64,000 bases of DNA, taken from the NCBI GenBank assembly GCA_949297125.1, contig CASFRS010000023.1, positions 1 to 64,000 of the forward strand. Direction: 5' to 3'. The notes below the pieces were generated by a model. That model did no database searches. It saw only the letters and a list, made by a program, of their open reading frames with translations, and was not told where the DNA came from. The position numbers and the translations under genes were made by a program. Shown piece after piece: positions 22,979-33,100 of the stretch (positions are counted from its first letter, which is position 1; the number at the start of each line of letters is the position of its first letter). Source of the DNA: an uncultured Bacteroidales bacterium (GTDB lineage: Bacteria > Bacteroidota > Bacteroidia > Bacteroidales > G3-4614).

Positions 22979-23119
22979 GTCTGCATATATCCTGCCAACC
23001 GCAAAACTTTGCCGGGCGGCACGCAAAACCGGGAAACAGCCTTATGCATCCGCCGACGGCCCATGGGAGGGCGGTCCGGGCTATTTGTATTTCCGCAGCT
23101 ATTCCATACCGGCGCTTTT

Positions 23120-23968
23120 TCAATGCATCCTGACAGGTATCACCGAGTAAAATTGTACTCCCATATACCTCCAGCGCCTTATCCCGTACTCGAAATATGA
23201 ATACTTCTTGGTATTGATTTTCACACTTGTCATTTCCCCGAGCCTTTTTGCGCCGAACCTTACCTTATGTACTCCCGGCTCGATACCCTTCAATACAATC
23301 TTAAAACCGTCCCCGACAGTGCCGCTACCCACCAAATCCTTATCGAAAAAGACGGTTATCGGGTTATCGGCATGCTCCTCTTTTTTCACGTCGGTACCGG
23401 GCGGCATGTAGAGGACTATCTCCCCGGGGGCGGCATGAATCTCCTCCCCGCCGGCTTTCTCCTCGGTATGCGATGGGGAGGGGACGTTATGCTGAACCGC
23501 TTCCGCTTCCGTTCCGGTAATCAAACTTGCGGTAAGCGGTTCTACGGTAAATAGCAAATCCTCGGGGGCGACCACCTTTACCCGCTGCTTCTCCACCGTA
23601 GCCGTTTCTACATCTATCATTTTTATACTCAGCATGTTGTGCCCAGCCGCTGCCGTAATGACAGATACAACAACCTTATTCGCCCCGGCCAGCTTTCCTA
23701 TCTCGGTTGCCTGCGTATCATCCACAATACCGGAATTGGTAAATGCCTGCTCTTCCATTACGCTCTCGAGCATCGACCGTTCAACCAGGCTGTATTCACC
23801 CGTATTTACAATTGTCGAACCGATTATTTCACGGATTGCAATAACCGTACCGGCATCTATACCGTTACCCCCCGATACCGGGTCGAAAACCGCAACCCTG
23901 ATTTTATCCTGCGCCGCCATACCGAACACGGCAAATATTGACATCAATAGAACAAGACACTTTTTCAT
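23120..23968 (-). CDS. CsgG-like secreted protein with C-terminal PEGA/DUF2846-like domain
   Basis: The 282-residue protein has a signal peptide ending MAAQ. It then has a CsgG-like domain (about 20-150; KIRVAVFDP, LVERSMLESVMEEQ, GIVDDTQATEIGKLAGA), which in the family forms curli-type pores or lipoprotein activators. After a Pro/Glu-rich linker the last ~100 residues (ITVFFDKDLVGSGTVGDG, GIEPGVHKVRFG) resemble a PEGA or DUF2846-type beta domain; this second call is weak. There is no lipobox Cys, so it may not be lipidated, unlike classical CsgG. The N-terminal half is nearly a copy of the gene 69 bases upstream, so the two arose by duplication followed by change of the C-terminal module. 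Confidence 0.7.
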   Translation of the reverse strand: MKKCLVLLMSIFAVFGMAAQDKIRVAVFDPVSGGNGIDAGTVIAIREIIGSTIVNTGEYSLVERSMLESVMEEQAFTNSGIVDDTQATEIGKLAGANKVVVSVITAAAGHNMLSIKMIDVETATVEKQRVKVVAPEDLLFTVEPLTASLITGTEAEAVQHNVPSPSHTEEKAGGEEIHAAPGEIVLYMPPGTDVKKEEHADNPITVFFDKDLVGSGTVGDGFKIVLKGIEPGVHKVRFGAKRLGEMTSVKINTKKYSYFEYGIRRWRYMGVQFYSVIPVRMH

Positions 23969-24037
23969 AAACCTTATTTACAACATTTTAAGACAAACCT
24001 ACTACAAAAGCCATGTCAGGCATCCAATGGCATACAA

Positions 24038-24901
24038 TCACCTCAATATAAAAGAAACAGGCACAGCATATGAAACATTTACGGCAATGCCATTCTGTTC
24101 GCCTGGTATAAAACGCGGCAACGACCTTACAACCCTGATTGCCTCGGCGTTCAACGACGGGTAAATACCGGTCAGGACCTTCACGTTTCGGACCCAACCG
24201 TCTTTCGACACCACGAAACCTATCACCACGCGTCCTTGTATGCCATTTTCCATAGCATCCTTAGGATACTGGATATTTTCCGCGAGGTATTTCATAAGCG
24301 CAGCATCTCCTCCCGGAAATTGAGGCTTCCTTTCAACGAACGACCAAACCTTCTCTCCGTCCAGCACCTCTCCCGTTTTAGGGTCATCTCCTTTACCCGG
24401 CGGGGCTTTCGCAAAAGGCACGGCTGTCGGCGGACTTTTCCGGGAATCAGAGAACATTCCGTACGCTACCGGTTCGACAGTGCCTATCAACGCGCCGGGC
24501 AGAACGAACCTTACCTGCTGCTTCTCTACGGCAGCAGTTCTTACGTCAAGCAATTTTACAGAGAACATCAATTCGCTGCCGACTTTAGTTACGATAGAGA
24601 CTACAACCTTGTCCGCCCCGGCCAGCTCGCCTATTTCCGTTGCCTGCGTATCGTCCACAATACCGGAATTGGCAAATGCCTGTTCCCGCATTACATACTC
24701 CAGCATCGAGCGTTCCACCAATGCGTATCCGCCGGTATTGATTATTACAGAACCTATTATTTCGCGGATTGCGATTTTAGTTCCTGCATCTATCTCGCCG
24801 TTGCCTGCCGCCGGCTCGAAAACAGCGACCCTGATTTTATCCTGCGCCGCCATGTCGAGCACGGCAAATATTGCCGCCAGAAGGAGAAGATTCTTTTTCA
24901 T
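24038..24901 (-). CDS. CsgG-like protein fused to a TonB C-terminal domain
   Basis: I start at the ATG at 24901 (MKKNLLLLAAIFAVLD, 287 residues); the frame is open further upstream, but the signal peptide begins here. Residues about 20-150 form a CsgG-like domain very close to the neighbouring paralogue. The C-terminal ~100 residues (FPGGDAALMKYLAENIQYP, GRVVIGFVVSKDGWV, LNAEAIRVVRSLPRF) are a TonB C-terminal domain. TonB domains normally touch outer-membrane transporters, but here there is no membrane anchor or Pro-rich periplasm-spanning region of normal length, only a signal peptide. A periplasmic adaptor is one reading (inference). I do not know an established function for this fusion. 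Confidence 0.75.
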   Translation of the reverse strand: MKKNLLLLAAIFAVLDMAAQDKIRVAVFEPAAGNGEIDAGTKIAIREIIGSVIINTGGYALVERSMLEYVMREQAFANSGIVDDTQATEIGELAGADKVVVSIVTKVGSELMFSVKLLDVRTAAVEKQQVRFVLPGALIGTVEPVAYGMFSDSRKSPPTAVPFAKAPPGKGDDPKTGEVLDGEKVWSFVERKPQFPGGDAALMKYLAENIQYPKDAMENGIQGRVVIGFVVSKDGWVRNVKVLTGIYPSLNAEAIRVVRSLPRFIPGEQNGIAVNVSYAVPVSFILR

Positions 24902-25109
24902 TTTTAAATATAATTGTCCGACACAACTTGTTACTCCATAAATTCTCATACATGTTTTTACCGCCATACAGGCCTGACTCCTGAAGACAAAAGGAATTTC
25001 CCCAAAACGTTTACCAACAGCCGTATACCGGAAACAGGCAACAGGCGTCCGGCATCTTTACCTTACCGATAAACATACGCTGCAGCAGGCAATATGCCGT
25101 AAAAGTTTT
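24902..25109. other. Gap inside the CsgG/LPP20 cluster
   Basis: This 208-base gap separates two genes of the same strand. I find no consensus promoter or terminator in it, so I cannot say whether the cluster is one transcript or two. Confidence 0.35.
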
Positions 25110-26147
25110 TCATCTCTCCATGTTCTTCAATATTTCCTCCCCGAGCAGCCGTGCAATCTTATCGTATGCGACCCTGGCCGCTTCTGCATAACCTGCCATA
25201 TGGACTCCTTTAGCCGATACGGCATTCTCATATATGCGCCGCGATGCTATTGTATTTTCTATAGATATGCTTGCATCGGCATACGAGACATAAGAATACC
25301 CCTTTCCGAACGGAACGGCATTATATTTTCTGGAACTGCACCTTAGCGTTACGACGTAATCGGCCGAATCGGGAGAGGCGGCAAAACTGCATCCGCTCTC
25401 CGACAAAACACCTTTAACCTTATCTTGCAGGGCGGTGTAACTGCTGCCGAAAATATCCGAAGTACATGCAAGGTATACCGTTATGCCATGCGTCAGACCG
25501 GTAATGGCGTTCTTCAATGCCTGTTTTTTATCCGTTACGTAATTTTGCAACGATATAAGGGCATTCCGCTGCATTCCGAGGATATTCAGCCACAAGAGAC
25601 AATCGTCGGCTGCCGCCATATCGGGGGCTACGCTCTCCAACTCGCTGCGCGCTTCGGGTTTATGGCCTTCGGAAACATAGCTGTCGGCCAACTGCATTGC
25701 GCTTTCAAATCTCCTACACAACAGAAGTATTTCATTTTCGTAATAATTCCGCGCCTCCTCCTTGTCTATATATGCTATTGCGGCTCCCTGCCCGGTATGC
25801 GCGTCGTAAAAGGTCTGCATCCTGACAAGCTTCAATTCCACATCGGTAGAAAATCTCGTACTTGCTGCGTATTGTATGGATGTACGTCCGTCGGAAGAGA
25901 ACTTGTCCGTTTTTGCCACGTCTTCCACCCTTACCTCTATCTGCCTTGCAAGGTTAGTCCTGGCGACTCCTGCCAGATACTCTTTAAAACGGGCCTCGGA
26001 CTTGCCTTCGGCATTATAGCCGGCCTGCACGTCATACAGATACCCTTCCGTTACGTATTTGCCCCACTCGGCAGGGTATTGCTGCTGTGCCGGAGCCGCA
26101 AGCAGGTTTATGCATGCATACAGGAATATCTGTCCCAGTCTCCTCAT
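25110..26147 (-). CDS. Secreted LPP20-like protein
   Basis: The 345-residue protein has a likely signal peptide (to about residue 21, LLAAPAQ). The N-terminal part (YLAGVARTNLARQIEVRVED, then STRFSTDVELKLVRMQTFYD) resembles the LPP20 family, whose members are small secreted or lipid-anchored proteins of unknown role, often next to CsgG-like genes. The middle is helical (LLCRRFESAMQLADSYVSEG). The C-terminal 150 residues include YVVTLRCSSRKYN and YSYVSYADASISIEN, a beta-rich domain I cannot name. It follows the LPP20-like lipoprotein gene by 12 bases and so is co-transcribed with it. The overall function is unknown. Confidence 0.6.
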   Translation of the reverse strand: MRRLGQIFLYACINLLAAPAQQQYPAEWGKYVTEGYLYDVQAGYNAEGKSEARFKEYLAGVARTNLARQIEVRVEDVAKTDKFSSDGRTSIQYAASTRFSTDVELKLVRMQTFYDAHTGQGAAIAYIDKEEARNYYENEILLLCRRFESAMQLADSYVSEGHKPEARSELESVAPDMAAADDCLLWLNILGMQRNALISLQNYVTDKKQALKNAITGLTHGITVYLACTSDIFGSSYTALQDKVKGVLSESGCSFAASPDSADYVVTLRCSSRKYNAVPFGKGYSYVSYADASISIENTIASRRIYENAVSAKGVHMAGYAEAARVAYDKIARLLGEEILKNMER

Positions 26148-26159
26148 AACGCGCCGGCA

Positions 26160-26792
26160 TTAATTGCCCTTTGCCGCCTCCATTATGGATTTGTTGATTT
26201 CTATAAACTGCTCCAGGTCTTCGCCGGCCAAATTATCGGGCTTATAGTTCCCGGCACTGTTAATCATTTCATTGAACCTGTCGCCCCTTATCCCGACCTT
26301 TGCGGTAACGTTATACATACCGGTCGCCTTGCTGTATTCTACCGTAACATTTCCGAAAGGCTCGCATCCTTTCTGCAACGAGGTGCTGACCTGTTCCCAG
26401 TACGTGTTCAAGGCCTGCTGGACTTTCCCGTTCGGCACCACGTTCCCCCTATTCGCCTTGTCCAGTACCGCATTGCTGAGCATCCGGGATATTGTCGCAT
26501 ACGCCTCGCGCTGCGCCAGTTCTATCGCAACCTGCTTGTTGTCGGCCTTACCTATTCCGGCATACCACTTGTAAGGGATTTCTACCATTCCGGTACCGTC
26601 TTCATTCAGTGTCTGCGTCATTTCTATCCCAGACATTTTCAATGTTTCCACCTGTACTTTTTCTCCTTCAAGGTTTCTTTCCGTCGAAACGCCCTGCTTT
26701 ACGTCGGAGGCTGTTTTTTTGGATGTTGAACACGATGTTGCCGCAAGAACAGAGACGGTAAACGCAATAGATAAAAAACATCTTGCTTTCAT
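26160..26792 (-). CDS. LPP20-like lipoprotein
   Basis: I prefer the ATG at 26792 (MKARCFLSIAF, 210 residues) to the GTG two codons upstream. The leader ends in LAATSC, a lipobox, so the mature protein should be anchored by Cys. The central part (YKWYAGIGKADNKQVAIELAQ, REAYATISRML, KVGIRGDRFN) has the LPP20-like pattern of helices and short strands also seen in the next gene. It is the first gene of the leftward secreted-protein cluster. Its leader region holds one of two mirrored hairpin elements (26824-26857), which may attenuate transcription. Function is unknown. Confidence 0.65.
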   Translation of the reverse strand: MKARCFLSIAFTVSVLAATSCSTSKKTASDVKQGVSTERNLEGEKVQVETLKMSGIEMTQTLNEDGTGMVEIPYKWYAGIGKADNKQVAIELAQREAYATISRMLSNAVLDKANRGNVVPNGKVQQALNTYWEQVSTSLQKGCEPFGNVTVEYSKATGMYNVTAKVGIRGDRFNEMINSAGNYKPDNLAGEDLEQFIEINKSIMEAAKGN

Positions 26793-26823
26793 CTTCACAG
26801 AATATAGTATTAAATTAGACTTA

Positions 26824-26857
26824 TAAAAAACATGTATCTCTTAGCAAGAGAAACACA
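26824..26857 (-). promoter_or_regulatory. Hairpin plus T-run in the leader of the LPP20/CsgG cluster
   Basis: On the minus strand TGTGTTTCTCTTGCTAAGAGA (26857-26837; stem TCTCTT/AAGAGA) is followed by TACATG and six T. It looks like a weak terminator placed 32 bases before the first gene. A 21-base identical copy lies in opposite direction at 27007-27027. Confidence 0.5.
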
Positions 26858-26966
26858 AGATGCATTTACTGTTGAGAAACAACATAATATATAGGAGCGA
26901 CAAGAGAAAGGCTTAACGGTATGCCCCACGTTTGCAGGATTATCAGGAGTTCCGCTTTTTTAATAA

Positions 26967-26997
26967 TTTGTCATTATTAATATATTATGTATCTTTG
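26967..26997 (+). promoter_or_regulatory. Consensus promoter with no gene behind it
   Basis: TTTG (26967-26970), 19 bases and TATCTTTG (26990-26997) make a textbook Bacteroidales promoter. A palindrome (TAATAAT at 26961-26967, ATTATTA at 26973-26979) covers the -33 site and could be an operator. It faces right, into the 3' end of leftward sprA, where I find no convincing gene. Confidence 0.65.
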
Positions 26998-27006
26998 CGG
27001 CACATA

Positions 27007-27038
27007 TGTGTTTCTCTTGCTAAGAGAACAACTTTTTT
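27007..27038 (+). terminator. Hairpin plus T-run just after the orphan promoter
   Basis: TTCTCTT (27012-27018), loop GCT, AAGAGAA (27022-27028) and six T (27033-27038) look like a small intrinsic terminator about ten bases after the predicted start of transcription. The first 21 bases repeat, inverted, at 26837-26857. Confidence 0.5.
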
Positions 27039-27185
27039 CCTGCAGTTTCCCATTTTCACGATACTCCTTCACGCATATATTCCACCAGGTGCAACCACGT
27101 CCGTATACGCCGGTATTTACACAACCGGTCTGTAATGCGCACGTATCCATAAGGCATGGGAACGGGCATCATTAACAGCAGGATG

Positions 27186-30100
27186 CTATTGCTGGCGACG
27201 CGTAAGGTTCAGTTGTACGGCTATGCCGTAGCTTATATCGGTAACGGGATAAGATGTGGAGGAGATCAGCGGGGTGTTTACCTGATGCTCGTAAAACGCC
27301 TTAAGCGTTATCATCTGGCTTACCGCGTAGTTTGCGGAGACTTTCAGGGACCACAATTTTGTTCCCGACGTAGCCTGAGTGAAGTTGGCTTCTATTTTAC
27401 GGATAAGAGCGGTAGATGTCCTGTATGAAAAATCGGCCTGCAACCTTAAATCGCTGCTGAACCCTCCGGGAGCGGACGAGCCGCCGCGGCCAATACTCAG
27501 ATTCACGAACGTATACCCCGCCCCTACCGTAAGTTCGCGGGAATACGATTCCACTATCTGCCCTGCCGACGGGCTGAGGGTTACCGTACGGCTGTCCTTG
27601 TACGATGTACGCAGCGTAACGCCGCTTTTCAGCGTCATGTCTACCCCTATTAGCGGCGCAAAGCTTTCGGTTATGACTACCGAGCCTATATCGTAGGGCG
27701 ACGACGGCACGGGATTGCCGGTCTGCTCGTCCTTTACGAACCCGTACCCGTTGCCGGCATCAGTCCAGTTCAGATACGACGAGTATGCCCCTACGCTGTA
27801 CACGCAGGTATAGGCATGCGACAGGGTAAAACTCTTGAATACTTTTTTCATGCGTGTCAGTTTTCCTAACCCGTCGTACGTTACGCGCCAGTTGGGCAAC
27901 ATGCTCTTAAGGCTGGGGAAAGCCGAAAGTTCCACCTTGTCGGCACTTTTGCCGGTATATGCCGCAATAAAGGCGGGTATCATGACATCGCCGGAACTTT
28001 TGTTTACGCCTCCGATGCTGGGGTCATAGAGGTGTCCGGCCAGACTGAGCTGGTTTATATACTGCGCCGAAGGGTAGCGCACGCCGCGGTAGGCCGATTC
28101 CATACGCGCGGCAATCTTGTCGCGGTACTGGAGGAACTTGTCGAAAGCATCGGACTGGTAACCGCTGCCCGCATTTATCTTGCGCAATGCCGTAGAGAGC
28201 CCTACGGTAGTCATGGAGAACGAGCCTCCACGTGTTGTGGGACGCCCGTCGAACATGAACTGCACCTGACTGTTGTCCGATTTTGAATAGGTTGCCGTGA
28301 GCGTTATCTTAAACCCTTTTATCGGTTCTACGAGCGCATCTATCATCAGGTTGCGCGATGTAGCCATTACCGCCGGCGATACCAGAGAAGAGTCGTTCGT
28401 TATGACCCACCCGTTGTTTATGGCCTTGTCGAGGTAACGGTTCCCGGGCATGCCGAATGCGAAATCAAGCCCCGGCGACAGGGAACTGGTTGCGGTATTC
28501 TGCCCGAGGATGTCGGCCACATCGGATGTAAACGACGGCAGCGTCATGGACGATGTATACTTGTACTGTACGTTAAGGTTGCGGAGCATCATTGCAAAGC
28601 GTGCCAGGTATTCGCCGGTCTTGTACAGTTTGCTGTCTTCCTTGTTGGCCTGAACGGGATTGGTACGGACAATATTGAGCGTTATCTCTACCGAATCGAG
28701 GTTGCTTATGCGTATGGCATTCTTGTTTATCGCCTTGTACTTTATCTGGTAAAGCCTCCCGTCGGCCGTACGCCCGGCAACACGGAGCTTGCGCGTATCG
28801 AGATTGTGCTCTACTACCGTTGCGGAATCTTTGCTGAGCGTTATTTTCTTTTCTATCTTGTTGTTGTCCTGCAGCTTCCGGGTACTTGAAGATGTACGCG
28901 CCGGCGTCCGCCTGCGGCTGCTGCGGGCTGAACCTGAAAATTTGCGGTTTACGGCTTTCAGGTATTTCGACTTGTTATAGAGGGTCTCGAAATTGAACTT
29001 ACCGTTTATGCCGAGCTGCGCCTGGTTGTTGATGGTATTTCCCACCCGGGTCTCCTCGTCGATATACGCACCTCTGTCCCACTGGTAATTCGACGAGTAG
29101 GTTCCCTGTATATTCACCCAGTCCATTATCGGGGAACGGGAAAGGGGTACATCGAGCGTTGCGTTGAAGCTTTGCGTGTACTTCCACGGTGTTCCCAACT
29201 CCCATATGCTTTTCATTACGGTCTCTTTCCAGTCGCGGAATTCATCGGGGTAGAGGCGCTTGTTCACCACTCCGGTGGGTTCCTCCACCTGTGCGTTCGT
29301 CATGGTGGAGAGGGAAAGGGTCGTGCATCGGATAGGGTTCCACTGTATGGAGAACTGCCTGTCCCAGTAGAAATTCTTATTTACCGAAACCGGAATGCGC
29401 GAATATGCGTCGTTTTCAAGATTCCGCTCCTGCTGTTCGTGATAGTACCGCGATATGTTGGTGCTGAAGGAGATTGAACTCGGGGCGTAATTTACGCTCA
29501 TCTCCTTGAACGGGGCCAGGTGTTTGGACGTGCTTTTCATCTTTCCGAACGGCCGCCACGGCTTTATATACGGGGTATACATGTAGGCAAGGTTGAAACG
29601 GCGGTCGCGCGAGTTTTCGTACTCGGTTGTCGGCGACTGGTTGTCCTGCTTGTTGGACGAATAGCTTGCCGTAAAGTTTGCAGGGTCCCACGGCATGGGG
29701 TTCTTGCTCTTGATATCGAACTTGAATCCCGACAGGCTGAAACTTCGCGTACGCGAACGGTCCAACGCCAGGTTTTTTATGGAATCGCGCTCATGCGCCG
29801 TCGCCGCCGTCTCCAGCGCATCGCGCATGAGGATATCTTCGTCGAGCGGGTTGTATTTCGGCATGTTGCGCTCTTCGTAATAGGAGTAATACAGCGGCGA
29901 GGTAAGTTTCCACTTTTCGGGGAGGAAGCGGCCGGCATCTATCAGGAACGAGAAATTGTACTGGTAGTAGTCTTCCATGCGCCTGTTGTTGAGCGTCTGG
30001 TCGACCGCACCGAATCCGGCGGTTTCAATATGGGTTCCCCCGGCTATCGTCCCTATGTCGGAAATGTTCAGATTGATATCGGCCTTCACGCCCCAACCTC

Positions 30101-33100
30101 CGTCCTGATTGAACCCCGAAAGGCGCAACTCGTTTACCCATACCACTATGTCCTTTTCGGTTGCGGAATTGTTTCTGACACCTATCATTACGGTCGCCAT
30201 ATTGGACAACGACGGGTTGCCCACCACCGTAACCTTATTGCGGGGATTGTCGGGGTCATACATATAATATGGCTCGGTATACGAGACCCCGTTCTCGCCG
30301 CGCGACCTTGCCGCATTGCGGGCTTTCTTGACATCGGTAAGGAGCGACAGCGGGAAGTCCAGCATGTTTTCCGTAGGCCACACCGCCTCCTGGTCGTTTT
30401 CATTGTATGTATTGTAGCGGCCGGCCGGCGTCAGGTTCAGCGGCACCTCATATTCGTAGTAGTTCGACCGCGCGTCGGACCCTATGCGGACAAATGCGGC
30501 CACCTCGCCGTTCCGCAGGTTCGTATCGTCGTTTATCAGCTTTTCTGCATGGACGAACATCTGCAGACGTTCATAATTGCGTACATCGAGCCCGGAGTTC
30601 TTATATATGGCCCGGGCGTTTTTCGACGGGAGGCCCGTTACCTTCATCGATATCGCCTGCTCGTTGAGCTGGGTTATCTGCGACTGGTCGGACGATACCA
30701 GCCGGGTAACGCCGGGCGGCAACACATAGTTTACCGGCTCTTGCCCGGCATTCTCCTCGATGTTCACCACCGAAACGTCCAGATCGCCTTCGGCCGGGAG
30801 TGTCGTCCCCCCGCCCTTGTCGTCGTTGTGCAGCCTGAGGGTATAGCTGCGCCAGTCGCCGCGGACCAGTTCCATGGAGGCAAAACGCAGGTGTATCTCT
30901 TTCTTGAACCCCGTCATGAAGACTCGGGCAAAACGGATTGTCTTGAAATCCTGTATGGAACCGAACGTCTCGCGCGGCATATGGCTGCCGTCGCCGATAT
31001 CCTCTTTCAAAGGTATCTTGAACTGATACCATTTTACCGTGGCCGTCTGACCGTTGCGGAGGGTTACGGTACTCTCCTGCTCGGCTGTTATATAGTTGCG
31101 CCCAACCTGCAAGTCTTCGGGCGTTATCTTCACCCCGTACTGGTAATAACGTTCGTACTCGTCGAGGGTATTGTCCTGGTTTATGTCCTCTACGTCGGGG
31201 ACGCTTTTAGAGGCTTGATAATACGGGTCGGAGACCTCCTCTGAGGGCATCGAGTTCCCTTCGGTCCCGTTGTACCTTTTGTATCGCTCCAGTATGGAGG
31301 CCTGATTGTCGTCGTACTCTATGCTTCTGAAATAGCCGTACTTGTCGCCGCCCGGGTTGTTCAGGGGGGAGAACTGGTCCAACTGGTACCGGTTCAGCGT
31401 TTCGGGCGACAGCACCGCTCTCAACTGCTCGAGATATGCGGCATATGCGCCGAACGTCTTTTCCTCTTCGGACGAGAGGCCGTTGAGCCCCACGTCCTGC
31501 AGCGCGCGTGAACCGGAAGCATTGTCGAAGGCATAGGTAAGGGACTGCTGCCGCGACACCTTTCCCCAAACCGTGGTGGAGACCTGCGACTGGTCGCCGT
31601 CTATCGGAAGCCCGTTCTCAAACGATTTCTTGCCGTCCTTGAGTATGTCTTCCGATATTTCCCCGAAATTGAAATAGAGATACCCGCCGTTGTCCTTGTC
31701 GTAGATGAACGGGTCGAGCATCCAGAACTGGAGATACTCTATGTTGGCCGTTTCAAAATCGGTATTGTCCATCTTACGCATCATGCCGCCCCAGCGTTGC
31801 TCGGGGTTCTGCAACGTTCCGTCGGGATTGACGTTTGTCCCGTCAAGGGCATACGGCCCGCGCTCGGTAGGGTAAAACGACAGGTTGAGTACCTGCAACA
31901 GCGATGTCTCGCCGTAACTCAGTTCCCTGTTGGGGAAAACCTCTGTAGACTGGACTTCGCGGACGTAGTGGTTGGAGAGCTGCTCAAGGTCGTTCTTCAA
32001 ATGCGCCGGGGTAAGGGAAGAGTTGCGGTCGGTAAAGATGCGGTCGATATAGTACCAGTTGAACAGCGCCCTGTTTTTGCCGTAATTTATATCGTTGGTC
32101 AGCGATGATTCGGGGAACATCGCCGGGGTTGAACAGATTGTCCATGAATACGGCAGACGGATATCTATCTGCGACTGCGAATATTCAAAGTCATCGATAT
32201 ACGACATTGCTTCCGACTTTTTGGTGCTCGGTATCAGTTGGGCGAATTCGGCATTGAAAGTGAGTTTTGACGGCGCGGTGGCGTTTACCGTGGGGATTCG
32301 GTTAAGGAGATTGGTCAGCCATTGGAATTCGGTCGTATACGACGTATTTATACCCCATATAGTATTGTTTATCACCTCATTGCCCACTGTAAGCTTGTCG
32401 GTAAGGGGCTTCTCGCCCATATGCATTATGGTTGCACCTATCCTGAAATCCTTGGTTATGGCGTAGTTAAGGTCGAGCCCCACCAGTGTTTTCCTCTGCA
32501 TATTGAAGAGCTCCTGGCTTTCGAGCGACACTTGTATTGCGGTTCCCGAATCGACGTAACTCTGGTTTATTATGGTTACGGTCCCCATTGTGTAATCGAC
32601 TGTATAATCGACGTTCTCGACAAGAGTTACGCCGCCGGCGGTTACCTTTACCGAACCTCTCGCCACGTTCTGGGCGTTGAGCTGGATTGTGGAACCGGAC
32701 GAGGCCTTGTACTCGCCTTGCAGCGAGAACTTGTTCTTGTCGGTGTACTGCGCCGCTACGGTTTTAGTGGAGTCGTAGAGTTCCTGGTATATGTATTTGT
32801 CCACATCCGGGACATTCTCCCCTATCGCCTTTTTCAAAAACGAACCGAACGGCTCCAGCACCGGGAATATTATCTTGCCGCGCGCCGTACTTACGGTATA
32901 CCCTTCTACAAAGTCGAACACGCCGTCGGGGTTGGCTTCGTTGTTGCTGTCCAGACGGTCGAGGTTCATTACGGACAACAGCTGCTTGCCCACGATATTC
33001 CCTATCGACATGTAGGTTACGGACGTCCCGGCCGTATCGTTGCGGAAATATACCTGCATCTTGAACTTCTCTTTCTGCACCTGATAGGCGTCGAGCGAGT

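Noticed and set aside
26987-27175. Small plus-strand open frame behind the orphan promoter
   Set aside because: It has no recognisable features, begins inside the -7 box and contains the terminator-like hairpin.
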